Assembly (NCBI GenBank): GCA_002099365.1
Contig: MSED01000008.1
Span: forward strand, 434,001 to 498,000
Source of the DNA: Phialophora verrucosa
Taxonomy: Eukaryota > Ascomycota > Eurotiomycetes > Chaetothyriales > Herpotrichiellaceae
Direction: 5' to 3'
Length of the DNA stretch: 64,000 nt
In this document: one piece after another, positions 24,001 through 33,950 of the stretch
Layout of the letters: every line of letters begins with the position of its first letter
Numbering within the stretch: position 1 is the first letter of the stretch
Position numbers and translations under genes: made by a program
Notes under the pieces: generated by a model
What the model was told of the DNA's origin: nothing
Seen by the model: only the letters and a program-made list of their open reading frames with translations
Database searches by the model: none

Positions 24001-24643
24001 TCGGAATGGCGCCCAGCCACATGGTGGGACCGTTTCGTTCATTCGTTTGTACTTTTGCAGGCATGCTGGGTTTCGGCAATCACGCACCTTTGCCTGGATA
24101 CAGGCGTTACCGAGTTGAGATAAAAATCCCATCTTGGAATTCATCTTGAGTTTGGGCGGTGACATCCACATGTCCGGACGAAGTTGAGCGTTCGAACAGC
24201 CTCGCAGTAAACCAGGTAAAGTCAGCTCAGTTCCAGGTTGCAGAAGGTAGATTGGAATCTTCAGTGCTGGCACTTCGCCTTCATCCTCATTTCCTTCCAT
24301 TTCATCGTCGGATTTCTCGCCTTCATCCCCGCCTACGCCGTCTTCGTCAGTCAAGCCTTGGCTCTCATTTTCATTGCTGTTGTCGTCGTCCTCCTCCTCC
24401 TCTTCCTCGTCGTCATCGTCATCATCGTCCTCGTCCTCGTCACTGTCAAAGTCTGATGAATCCGACCACTCAGAGGGTTCTTCGCCTGCAATGATGCCTT
24501 GAAGAATTTTATGGTAGTGAAATGCCTCGACGACATTTTTGCTAGGGTCTCCTAAGATAGAGATGGACTGCCACAATCAGTGTCGACGATAAGGAAAGCT
24601 GGAGACAGGGCAATAGAGAGAGCCTAACAGGAAGAGCTGCCAT
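18040..24643 (-). CDS. Giant HET-domain protein with TPR array and five C2H2 zinc fingers
   Basis: Two exons: 24643..24629 (MAALP) and 24567..18040, joined by a 61-nt phase-0 intron, give ~2180 aa. The long frame alone has no ATG at its start. Order of parts: an acidic Asp/Glu run (~48-68); a cysteine-containing conserved region (~120-400); a HET domain (~415-540) with AISHVWADGTG, WWDTLSIPTD and WFTRGWTALELAMSEKVKVL; a second acidic region (~855-880); a very long kinesin-light-chain-type TPR array (~940-1770) interrupted by a Lys/Ala/Gln linker and octapeptide repeats (~1060-1100); an acidic stretch (~1813-1838); and five C2H2 fingers with C-x2-C-x12-H-x5-H spacing (~1898-2155). HET domains trigger incompatibility cell death in fungi, and TPRs commonly act as the sensing part. 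No NACHT/NB-ARC P-loop is visible, so it is not a standard NLR. A nuclear or nucleic-acid link is inferred from the fingers only. Confidence 0.85.
18434..18811 (-). repeat. 189-bp in-frame tandem repeat carrying zinc-finger modules
   Basis: The motif GTTTCGTGTCC recurs at 18434, 18623 and 18812, a period of 189 bp (63 codons). Each unit encodes one C2H2 finger plus a linker of the form ETGPGHETAV ... PESEPIPMH ... PAANSLSC. Two nearly complete, diverged units are present inside the large HET gene, showing that fingers 2 and 3 arose by tandem duplication. Confidence 0.8.
21299..21418 (-). repeat. 24-bp coding minisatellite in the TPR linker of the HET gene
   Basis: Five units starting GACCTGG on the plus strand at 21299, 21323, 21347, 21371 and 21395. 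The first two are identical over 24 bp, while the rest diverge. In the protein they encode octapeptides of the form RSDTATFS / RSNTIGFS / RSNTMAFT. The period is a multiple of three, so copy-number change keeps frame. Confidence 0.85.
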
Positions 24644-25758
24644 ATCTTCGGCGGGGAAGCTGGGACGACTTCCAAGCAAAGGAGGAACAAGCACGAACCT
24701 CGCCAATTTGAATTGGCGATCCTAATTGATTAGTAGCTAGACGTGACAGAGCCTGGGGTGAGAGTGTTGTAATTCATAAATACCGATATGGCAACGACGA
24801 GCCCTCCCTGAGGGATATTTAGCTCTTCGACGAGCTCCTTTGGCCGGGCTTCGCAATTCCTGGACTCTCAGAGCTGAGGGTCTAGAAGCGCTACTAGAGG
24901 TCCCGTTGCCCAACCATTGCGGCTGACAAACTCCCTCCAGTCGACCATGATGCCTGACGAACGAGTCGCGCGGGGTGGCTTCAGCTCAGGCTCAGCAAGC
25001 CAATCGATTTCCGCGAGAGAAGCAATTCCGCCTAGGATATGCGTTATCGCGCTAGAGGGCTCCTGCGCCTGGACGCCTGCAGATACGAAGGTGGAAGGGA
25101 GACACACCTATGGCCAGTACATCATCAAGAACAGCCGCATGCCAGGCGTGCATGATCAGGTCGACCTGATCGATGAGGTTGTGGGTGATTTTTACGTGAA
25201 TGTGTCGGCCTTGCGATAATTACGAGTAGTAACCATCCATTGAAAGGACCGTTGGCCTGCGCGTTGTGCGCCGCGCTGATGCTGCGGGGTCATCACGCAC
25301 AAACTACTGTACACGCTAAAACGCGCCCCTCCCTTCGCCTTCCACCACGCCCGTGGCCTCTCAACCTGTTCGTGCCTGTTCTCCAGCCTCGTCCTTGTTT
25401 GCTCCGAGACAGCATTGGGGTTGTCGGTTAGGCCCGTTCCAAAGAACTTGGCTTCATACCTGCAGGGGATGTGGTCCCAACAGAGATTAGCCCTGTTGAG
25501 TATGTTAATGAACTGGGGCCGACTGGCCTGCCAGACACACTTACAGGGGGGGCCGCCGATTCCTCTGGTCAGCCGGAACTCCTTGAAAGATTTCCCTGGA
25601 TTGACCAGCTTCGTGACAGACAAAGCAAGAAGATCTACAACGACGCAGCTCGACGAGGTAGGACTGACACAGCAGTAATATTGCCATATTTTATCTTCAG
25701 AGGAAAGGGCGCAGCGACTGAAATGACACAGCCGAGACACCTGGACTTTCGTTCAGCG
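24644..25758. other. Spacer between the two HET genes
   Basis: 1.1 kb. Open frames exist on both strands (24917-25219 plus, 25192-25740 minus, 25471-25779 plus) but overlap each other, begin mostly at TTG/GTG and show no known domain. It could hold a decayed gene, but I cannot identify one. It must include the promoter of the large HET gene. Confidence 0.45.
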
Positions 25759-27462
25759 TTATATTCCACCGTTAGGTAATGTATCCGGAATGTCCTCCTG
25801 TGTCAATTCGATACGATACGTTGGCAGCGGCGACCCTGTCACGAGCTTAATCACTACGTGCATCACGGACGGAGCATTCAGCCTGTAAGAGACTCGATCC
25901 CGGAAATATGCCCAGGCCGGCTCAACCTTGAATCCACGGCCATCCTCTGCAAGCATTTGTTGCACGGCGATGGGTGCACCCATGTGTTCCAGCTGCAACA
26001 GTTGAAGTCCCACGATCCCATGGCACCAAAGTCGGCCGTCCTTGGGCCCGAAGACCAGGCTGAAGGCATCGCCATGGACAGCCGTGAATGATATGCCTAG
26101 CCATTCACCTTCGGGCACGGGAGTAAAATCCGTGACGGACAGGTTGCGTAGTTCCCCCGACAGTGACGACCACAGTCTGCGATGGTAGTTCGTCTTGAAC
26201 TCGGCCGCGGGGTACGGCCGCCGCCATGTGCAGGAGTAGATCATGTCCCAGCCATGTCGCTTGCAGTTGATATTAGCGGTCAGCATTACCTGCATGTGGC
26301 CGGGAGTGGGAGTCACGTCTTGGATCTCGGTAGACATGTAAACATTTTGAGATCGGGCAATCTGGATCTTGTCGCTGCTCAGATATACGAGACGATGAGG
26401 CCGGATCCTCGAGCGTCGAAGGGTGGCTTGACTGCCGGTTACATAAATTCCGACCCTGTCCCCCTTGCACAGACAATCCAGCACAGCAATGTAACACCCG
26501 TCAAACTGGAAGATTGGCAATACCATGGACAGGCCAAGGTTGGTTATCGTGATTGGGTCCGTTGCATTTGAGAGGAGGGCATTGATGGGCTTTTGTGTGA
26601 CAGGTCCCACGCGGTCCCGACTGAACATGGCAGGGCTCTCCGCAAGGACGCTGACGCCATGGTATTCGGTAGAACTCTTCGGTGGGTCTGGCGCTGTCCA
26701 TGCGAAGATGGAATGGTCATTCGACTCGGCGAGGATCTGTCGTTGCAGACGATGGAAGGCTTTTGCCCCCTCTCCATACAAGAGTGGCATATTGACGCCA
26801 AATATTCCTAGGAGGGAATATGCCATGTCTTCGACCCTGGTCGTCTGCCTCTTCGAAGCCCACGACATCCTCTCTGCGATACAACTACGCCGGATGGACA
26901 GCGGATCCATCAGCGCCTCGGGTGGGATCCCCGTGATCTCCACCAGATCCTCCAGCAGGCTCGCCTTGGTCCCAATCTCTACCCAATCACGGTCGAAGAA
27001 TACGACGTGCATAGGCGCAATAAGCTCCTGTAATGTCCAGCCACGCTCGAACCATCTGCTCGAAGGAAAACCCCAGACTGGTCGCGGATACGGAGGGGTA
27101 TATTTGCTAGAGTTGGTGCCATCATCACCAGCGGGCAGCAATGACACATCTGCTAGATACGCGTAACAGACCTGGGCCTGGGAGTACCATTGAAACATGG
27201 AATTGATTGCTTCAGAGAGCTCGGCGCTACTGCGCTTGTCGATATTGCAAGTGTCCACCCAGGCATATCCAAATCCGTCAGACTTGGCCTGCTCACAGCA
27301 TCGTTCAATCTTCCAGTATCCGGCTTTCTCTTTCGCTTCTAGGGTCCCAAGCTCTTGGAAGGAGACCTCTCCTTTCCCCCATGTATGCGACAAGATTGCG
27401 TAGGGTGGCGGCGTTGACTGGAATTCATGTAGTTGAAGAGTCGTCGTGTCGAGCAGCCACAT
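25759..27462 (-). CDS. HET-domain (heterokaryon incompatibility) protein
   Basis: Intronless, 567 aa from the ATG at 27462. Four extra upstream codons in the open frame begin at TTG. It opens with MWLLDTTTLQLHEF, the stock N-terminus of this fungal family, then YAILSHTWG (~20-28), WVDTCNIDKRSSAELSEAINSMF (~68-90) and SRWFERGWTLQELIAP (~135-149), the three HET signature blocks. These are followed by SWASKRQTTRVEDMAYSLLGIFGVNMPLLYGEGAKAFHRLQ, typical of HET proteins with the DUF8212-type extension. The C-terminal ~300 aa are a beta-rich region with no named domain and no repeats. HET domains are TIR-related and cause cell death on non-self recognition in vegetative incompatibility. Whether this one is active is inference. 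It lies on the same strand as the giant HET gene, 1.1 kb away. Confidence 0.9.
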   Translation of the reverse strand: MWLLDTTTLQLHEFQSTPPPYAILSHTWGKGEVSFQELGTLEAKEKAGYWKIERCCEQAKSDGFGYAWVDTCNIDKRSSAELSEAINSMFQWYSQAQVCYAYLADVSLLPAGDDGTNSSKYTPPYPRPVWGFPSSRWFERGWTLQELIAPMHVVFFDRDWVEIGTKASLLEDLVEITGIPPEALMDPLSIRRSCIAERMSWASKRQTTRVEDMAYSLLGIFGVNMPLLYGEGAKAFHRLQRQILAESNDHSIFAWTAPDPPKSSTEYHGVSVLAESPAMFSRDRVGPVTQKPINALLSNATDPITITNLGLSMVLPIFQFDGCYIAVLDCLCKGDRVGIYVTGSQATLRRSRIRPHRLVYLSSDKIQIARSQNVYMSTEIQDVTPTPGHMQVMLTANINCKRHGWDMIYSCTWRRPYPAAEFKTNYHRRLWSSLSGELRNLSVTDFTPVPEGEWLGISFTAVHGDAFSLVFGPKDGRLWCHGIVGLQLLQLEHMGAPIAVQQMLAEDGRGFKVEPAWAYFRDRVSYRLNAPSVMHVVIKLVTGSPLPTYRIELTQEDIPDTLPNGGI

Positions 27463-28196
27463 TGAAGCTGTCAATTAGTAGCGTGCAGCGGGCGATAGAG
27501 AAGGGAAATGCATGCGATATGAGTCAATCAAAGGAAACAACCGAGGCGGCAGTACACATTCGGTCTGGTCCGCGGTGGCTCCCCTGCGGTCAAGACGAGA
27601 TGCTCTGCAGGCAGCAGCCTTCCCGCGTATGCTCCCAACGGCCACCTCACTTATGAGTGCCTACCTAGGTGAGTATCCATGTGGCACCAGCGGACTGGCA
27701 GATGCTGTGCCCAAAGACAACTGGGCGGAACGCAGGTTGTGTCGGAGCGACTACCTCGGGAACTTTATACTTTGCCATAGAAATACGGTGGAGCATACAC
27801 TGCTTGAGCGGCAGCTGCTCACAACCGGAGATGCATTACCAACACAGCACTTGCGTCCTCATCCTCATTCAGACGACGTTCTTTTCGTCAAACGCAGTCA
27901 AGCCGTCAGGCTTCCAGCCTCGGCCTTCAGACTTCAGGAGACAAGCTCGGACATGTCACCATGCTGCCCGTTTCCTGTTCACGACGATCCCACCACCTTG
28001 CCGATCGGCATGCCGCCGACGCGTCATTGCCAGTCGAGTTCGTCAATCATGTACCATATCGGGCAGGAGACGTCCCCCATCGTTGCAATGCTTGACCGAG
28101 AGCTTGAACAAATGCTTGTTTATAAAGTGCCCGTCGGCAAAATATCCGGTCACTGTACCACCTCCCGTCTTTCTCTTCGCCCAGCAGATTCGTAAC
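27463..28196. promoter_or_regulatory. Divergent intergenic region between HET gene and sugar transporter
   Basis: 734 bp between two divergent starts. A 227-codon open frame at 27512-28195 (plus) and another in a different frame overlap here, but neither has a domain or typical composition. I treat the stretch as promoter and leader sequence. Confidence 0.5.
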
Positions 28197-30045
28197 ATGC
28201 GCGGCGACCAAACTACCAAGCGCCTCAGCGGTGGGCGCTTGATTGCGGCTATCACTTCAGTATGCTCTTCGGGGTTTCTCTTGTTTGGCTACGACCAAGG
28301 AGTCATGTCAGGCGTAGTGATATCCAAGTATTGGTTGGCTGAAATGGACCATCCTAGCTCACTTATGATCGGGACCATGACTGCTTTATACGACGTTGGG
28401 GCGTAGGTTACCCGTGTGTCTCAAAGAACAATTGTTGTTGTTCACATTATGCTGTCGACAACGATTCGAGCTGACCGATCCATGTAGAGTATTTGGCGCC
28501 ATTGGTGCTGCCCTAACCGGAGAACAACTGGGCCGGAAGAGGACCCTGCTAGTGGGAACCACGGTTCTAATCATCGGCACCATCCTCATGGCAAGCAGCT
28601 ACGAGCGGATCCAGTTCATGGTATCTCGACTGTGCACTGGCATGGGAATAGGCTACATCACGTCCGTCACACCAGTCTACCAAGCAGAAATCAGTGCTGC
28701 CGCCCAGCGTGGCTGGCAAGTGTGCTGTCAACTCACGACGATGCTTGGTGGGCTGATGATTGCTTATTGGATCAACTATGGCTTTTACTTCGTCCACAGC
28801 AGCGCGCAATGGAGATTTCCGTTAGCCTTTCAGCTGGTCTTTGCGCTTTACATCATCGCAGTCGCGCCATCACTTCCTGACACCCCGCGTTGGCTCATGC
28901 GACATCGAAGTCCCGCCGAAGGTCTGGCGGTCCTCGCACGGTTGAGGGGCCGAGCCGAAAATGACTCCCTCGTTCGGATGGAGAAAGACGATATCATGGA
29001 AGCCATCAGGATTGAAGAGAAAGAGGAAGGCTCCTGGGCAGATCTGTTCCGCGGCAACGGTATCTCGGCCAATAAGAGATTCTATCTTGCGCTAGGAATC
29101 CAATTCATGCAGCAAATGTCTGGCATCAACATTGTAGGTTGTTTGGAAATATTGTGACCTGCACTGAGTACTCGGTACTGACCTGAACTCTCAGGTCACT
29201 TACTATGCCCCCACGCTGTTTACGACGTCGCTGAACATGTCCCAAGAGATGTCCATCCTTATGGGCTGTTTCTTGCAATTGTGGTATATCATCGCCTCTT
29301 TTCTCACCTGGTATACCATCGATCGCGTGGGGAGACGGCTACTCTTCATCTCGATGGCTTTTGGCATGTGTGTTGTCCTGGTGGCTGAGGCAATCGCAGT
29401 CAATCGCATCGAGGCCGACGACTACCACAACACGTCTGCTGGCGTGGCAGCTGTGTTCTTTGTCTTCGCATTCGAGGCCTGTTTCACATGGGGTTGGATG
29501 GCTACTGTCTGGGTTTATCCTCCGGAGATTTTACCCCTGAAAATCAGAGCCAAAGGCGCGGCATTGGCGGCTGGGGCAGACTTCTTGGGCAACTTCCTCG
29601 TCGTAGAAGTCACCCCAGGTGAGTCAACATATCATTTGCCTGCTAGTCACCGCTGACACCTCGAACAGATGGAGTCAAGAATTTGGGATGGAAGTTCTAC
29701 ATCGTCTGGGCTGTGTTGAACTTGGCAAACGCCATTATTGTTTGGATGTTCTATCCCGAAACTGGCGGCCAGCCTCTTGAAGCCATCGATGCGCTCTTCG
29801 TACACGACGACCACTATAGAAGAGAATCGACTTTGGGTCTGCCCGACCAGGACCTTGACGCAGATCCCAAAGGCGTGCTCGGCAGATTCCAGTGGAGCAT
29901 CGTCCGCAGGGCAGATCGCCAAGTGAAAGCATACAAGCATACTGGAAGGCGAACGATTTCAGAAACCACAATATCCGAAGGTGCTACGCAAGAGGGACGA
30001 CAGCAGAAAGTACATGATGATCACCAGGAGGTTGTCACGAAATAA
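28197..30045 (+). CDS. MFS sugar transporter
   Basis: Four exons, 28197..28402, 28488..29133, 29195..29618 and 29669..30045 (introns 85, 61 and 50 nt), give 550 aa. Sugar-porter signatures run in order: FLLFGYDQGVMSGVV in TM1, GAIGAALTGEQLGRKRTLLVG between TM2 and TM3, PDTPRWLMRH after TM6, QFMQQMSGINIVTYYAPTLF in TM7, DRVGRRLLF, VYPPEILPLKIRAKGAAL, and PETGGQPLEAIDALF after TM12. The C-terminal tail is long, charged and Gln/His-rich, probably cytosolic. It would import a hexose, disaccharide or related polyol by proton symport at the plasma membrane, but the substrate cannot be read from sequence. All splice junctions are confirmed by motif continuity. Downstream lies a decayed O-methyltransferase. 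Confidence 0.93.
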
Positions 30046-31043
30046 GCCGCGGGTATCGAGGACGCTTTCGAATGGACTCCAGCGAGCTGAAGAGGAGAAT
30101 CAGTCGGCCGGGGGCTGCTTCAATTTGAGAGGGCCGGCACATGTGACCAAGAAATGACCGTGAGTACAGAGACGACAGTAGTGGATGCACTCGCGTAGAA
30201 AATATCTCAACAATAAGAATGAGAATGCAAGTGCTCGATTTCTGCCTTTGGAACTAGCGTTTCGACACGGAACGGCGTCCTCGAAATACTGTGTGCATTC
30301 TCATGGCCCAGCCACCTCCCCCTGTTCACCCGCTACAGCACAATACTGTGGAGGTGAAAGCAGTCTTGAGATGGTGCGGTGGAAGTAGGATAAGGAGTAC
30401 TTAGTGGCTAAAGCCTCAATTTAGCACAATGCCAAGCTCTGTGCCTGTCAGGCTGCCAAGCCTTCATCTCCTGCTCAATTCTCTCTCACCTTGAATTGAT
30501 CCGACCATGTCAATTCTACAGCAATTGTTGAAGCTGTTCCCCAGTTGACCATTGCGCCGGGACACCATGTATCCACGCCCACTTTAGTGGCGTCAGCCAT
30601 GAACAACTTCCGATCGTGTCTCCCATGGTCTCGATGGCTTTTTGCACTGTCACCGGGAATGGTCCTCGACTCAGTCACAGCCTTTGGGAGTCCGGTCAAC
30701 GGCCTCGTGACATCGCTTAAGGCTGCTGACTACATCGGTTGTTCTGTATATCGACTTTGGAGATCGACTGCAACGCGACCATTTTCTTCGCGGAGATTGT
30801 CCTCCAGGTTGCCTGCGCCTTCCTCAACCTTAGGGGTATCCGTCAGCTTCACAGTGCTTACCCATGATTATCTCATTCTAAACGACGTACTGTGGCTACT
30901 ACCAGTGTTCCCTCGCTAAATTACAACGCATATAAGAAAAGGCCAAGGCAGCGCATATGCTCCGCTACCGTGTGGATTGGCCCGCATATATGCTTTGTTT
31001 CTCTTGGTCAGAGTTGAATTGACATAAGGTCATTGCTTCCAAG
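30046..31043. other. Intergenic, no gene seen
   Basis: 998 bp. Open frames at 30545-30919 (plus) and 30475-30699 (minus) lack domains and overlap. The segment near 30910-31020 resembles a fungal promoter for the decayed gene that follows. Confidence 0.5.
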
Positions 31044-32489
31044 ATGCCCTTGGACGCGGATAGCGTCCGTTCACTTCTTGCTTCAACCCAGACTGCTTTT
31101 CAAGCCGTCATAGAGGCAGTGGGTAGAGACAGACTCGGTTACGTTGGCAAAGGCGGAACACGCTCTGTTGACCGCTGTCCAGAATGTTGAAACGTCCATG
31201 TTGACGCTGGCTGACAGGGTCCTGCGACTGGGCATGCTAGTGAGTGTTTCCTTGGCTCAGTCTTCACCAGAGTGTCTGTTTACTGACATGGAAGTCAGCC
31301 TGCTGTCAACACCGCTGCGAAGATTGCACAGCTCCTCGGAATTGTCAACATTCTTCGAGAGGAGATGAGTATTGATGAACCGGCCGAGCAGACAAAAGCG
31401 GACCCGGTCTTGCTGCGTATGTGATTTGAAGCATAGCCTCCGACGACTCTGATCGAGCTTCTATTTTTCTAGGCCGAGTTATACGGCGTCTTCCGGCATA
31501 CAATTTCTTTATCCAGATTCATGCAATCATTATCAGCCTACTGCTTTCTCCAGGGAATTTGCGGAAGGTCCTGCTGGCAACTGGATCAAGGTATGCTATG
31601 ACATTGGGCTGGCACTGAACCGGGGCACTGTCCCTTCCCTAATCCGCACTGGCTTTCAAAACCCCAAAGAGCCCTCGGAAAATGGCGCGGTCGAGGTCTG
31701 GGGACAACCTTTATCAATATTTGGCCAAAGATCCCCGCAAAGCTGCCGAGTTTGGCCTAGCAATGGAAGTACAAAGCGAACTTGAGCCCGCATATTACGC
31801 TCACCTCCCGTTCTCGGAAGTTGAAGATGAACTGTCCAAGCTCCCAGGTGCAGTTATACTGGTCGATGTGGGTGGCGGACATGGGCATGTCTTGGGGAAT
31901 GTTATCAAAGGCAACTCCGAGATACGCGGCCGTTTCGTTGTACAAGACCTTCCTGCGGTAGTGGAGGAGCTGAAACTGCGTGATGTCCCATTCGAGCCTA
32001 TGGTGCAGACTTTTTCTAACCCCAGATGTCGACGGGCAAGCTATTCTCGTCATGCTGGAGACTTAGACCCTTCTGACTTTGTGTGCAGACATCAAGTTCT
32101 AGCATCTCAGGTACATTCTCCACGATTGGCCGAACGCCGAATGCCTCACGATTCTTACGCATCTTCGAAATGCTTGCATCGCCACAAACAGCCTCCACAC
32201 CACGTGGTCATACTCTCGCGTTCTCGCCCAAGAGTCTGTTCTCTCGGACGTCAGCTGCGGGCAACGGGAGGCCATCTTCGATATCAAGTGAGTCATTTCT
32301 AACAGCATAGCAAATCCATTCGCGTCTTTGGACCTTGGTCATCCAGATACGGTTCTGTGATACTAATACGGAAGCAGGATGATGGCCAGGCTCGGAACGG
32401 AAAAGTCTGAGAGGCAGTGGAAAGAGTTGCTACAAAGAAGCGGCTTCAAGGTCGTCAAGATCCTCACCGAGTTGTTATGTAGAAGATGA
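31044..32489 (+). pseudogene. Decayed O-methyltransferase gene
   Basis: Homology to fungal SAM-dependent O-methyltransferases (winged-helix dimerisation part plus class I fold) can be followed along 1.4 kb, but only by changing frame. Blocks: MPLDADSVRSLLASTQTAF at 31044; AKAEHALLTAVQNVETS in the next frame (~31147); after a plausible intron, PAVNTAAKIAQLLGIV (31299); after another, RVIRRLPAYNFF (~31475), then YQPTAFSREFAEGPAGN in a shifted frame; NLYQYLAKDPRKAAEFGLAM in a third (~31705); the SAM motif VILVDVGGGHGHVLG (~31855-31900) and FVVQDLPAVV; then ADIKF-stop-HLRYILHDWPN, with a TAG where Tyr is expected (~32090); and GTEKSERQWKELLQRSGFKVV near the end. At least three frameshifts and one nonsense codon remain after allowing introns, so it is not functional. 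Confidence 0.8.
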
Positions 32490-33950
32490 CCGTCACAAGG
32501 CATACTTAGAGATGTCGCGGCCCGTGATTTCGTGGTCTAGGGGCAAGCTTTAAGGATCCGAAGCACGAGCACGAATTCAACCCCGCAAGCTTAGAGAAGG
32601 GAAGGGGAGATACAGGACGGGACACTTGAACATTTTGACAAATGTTCAAATCTCCCCACCGTCTCACGTTACAATGTGCGACTCACAGCTATTCGACTTA
32701 CAGCTACGAATTCGACTCACATCGTGCCGTAACCTCCCCTGCCGGATCAATATAAACGGGGTTAACACGGTATGCGGTACACGGGCGCTCTACTGGCCTG
32801 CGGACATAATCCCCCGAAAATGGCAACGCAGACAGAGCTCCGAGAGATTGCAGTACGTGGGGATTCTCGAGTTCGATCCCATTCTCCAAACGCAGTGGTG
32901 CCGGCGGTTCTCCCTGAGAAAGGAAGGTTGAAGATGAATGTCGGGAGGAAGCCGCAAGATCCGTAGAGACACTGCCTCCTTCTCACACATCACCCGCAAC
33001 GGACGGCGTGGATACAACGGGACAGTATTTGGAGCCACTCACTGTGCGTTGTGTACGAGTACTTTCTCCCTGCGCCAGGCGAGCAAATCCATTGCGGCAC
33101 ACTCCGCTCCATCAGCCAGGAATGTCTGGTGGGGACACTCCTTGTTCCGAGTGCGAGACTGGACTGTAAACTGCATTCGGACAGCCAAGGTCGGCTTATC
33201 CGATGCTCAGCGCGTGGGATGGGCCAGAGTTCGAACACAAGACGGAGTGGTACTGTCAGTGGCAACGACTCTATCCCATACCGGGCTCGTTCCAGCGAAA
33301 CATGCGATCAATCACAGCCAGACAAGGAAACGTGGGGTAGCGGGGGTTCGCTCACCCGCCGCCGGTCACCACTGGAGCTGATCGGGGAGTCACCGGGATG
33401 GGGCTGAACGACGCAGAACCTCGGTTTCCCCTTGGCTTTGGCGGTTGACTGTGGGTCTTCCTGCAAGGCTGCACCTTCTAACCGGCAGTTAGGAGTTCGT
33501 TGTTCGTTCGACCCTCCTCCTTTCTCGGCTGGCAGGCGGGCGTGCTGGCTCACAGGCCGGACACCAAAACACAAATCAAAGTCTAAAGCCACACTCCACC
33601 GCGAAAGCGCACGCGATGGTCCTGTTATCTTCCTTTCTTTTACACCGCCCCCGAACGAACTTGTCACCTCTGCGTCAAGATGATACGAAGATACTTGAAC
33701 TTCTTGGTCGATCTCGCACCAGTTGCATGAAACGCATATCACGTGCGTGCGAGACTGGTCCTTTCCCTTCCGCTTCCATTTCTTTCGACCAGACAGCCCG
33801 GTCTGCTGACTCTGGCCGTTCGTCACCCTGTGCTGGTGCCCGTGACCATCCTTCGAGGGTTTACACTTTTCTTCTGACTTAAAGGGGCTCGGGGCTGCTT
33901 ACAACCTGAGGAGGCGCTTCGCGGATATTACATATTTATAAATCATAATC
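32490..33950. other. Intergenic region upstream of the alcohol dehydrogenase
   Basis: 1.46 kb with several overlapping open frames (e.g. 32938-33381 plus, 33308-33826 minus), none with a domain. A TATTTATAAATC element at ~33930-33941 sits just before the ADH start and may be a TATA-type or leader element. Confidence 0.5.

Noticed and set aside
25471..25779. Plus-strand frame MVPTEISPVEYVNELGP... as a gene next to the HET locus
   Set aside because: It overlaps the 3' end of the second HET gene and a minus-strand frame. It has no recognised domain, and its starting codon is not an ATG in good context.
27512..28195. 227-codon plus-strand ORF upstream of the sugar transporter
   Set aside because: Cys/His/Pro-rich random composition, no domain, and overlapped by another frame that contains the true transporter start. 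Most likely promoter or leader.
32515..32590. Possible tRNA gene (GGTCTAGGGGC resembling an A box)
   Set aside because: No matching B box (GGTTCGANNCC) at the right distance, and no acceptor-stem pairing.
33308..33826. 172-codon minus-strand ORF
   Set aside because: Mirrors plus-strand frames, lacks any motif and has no splice partners.
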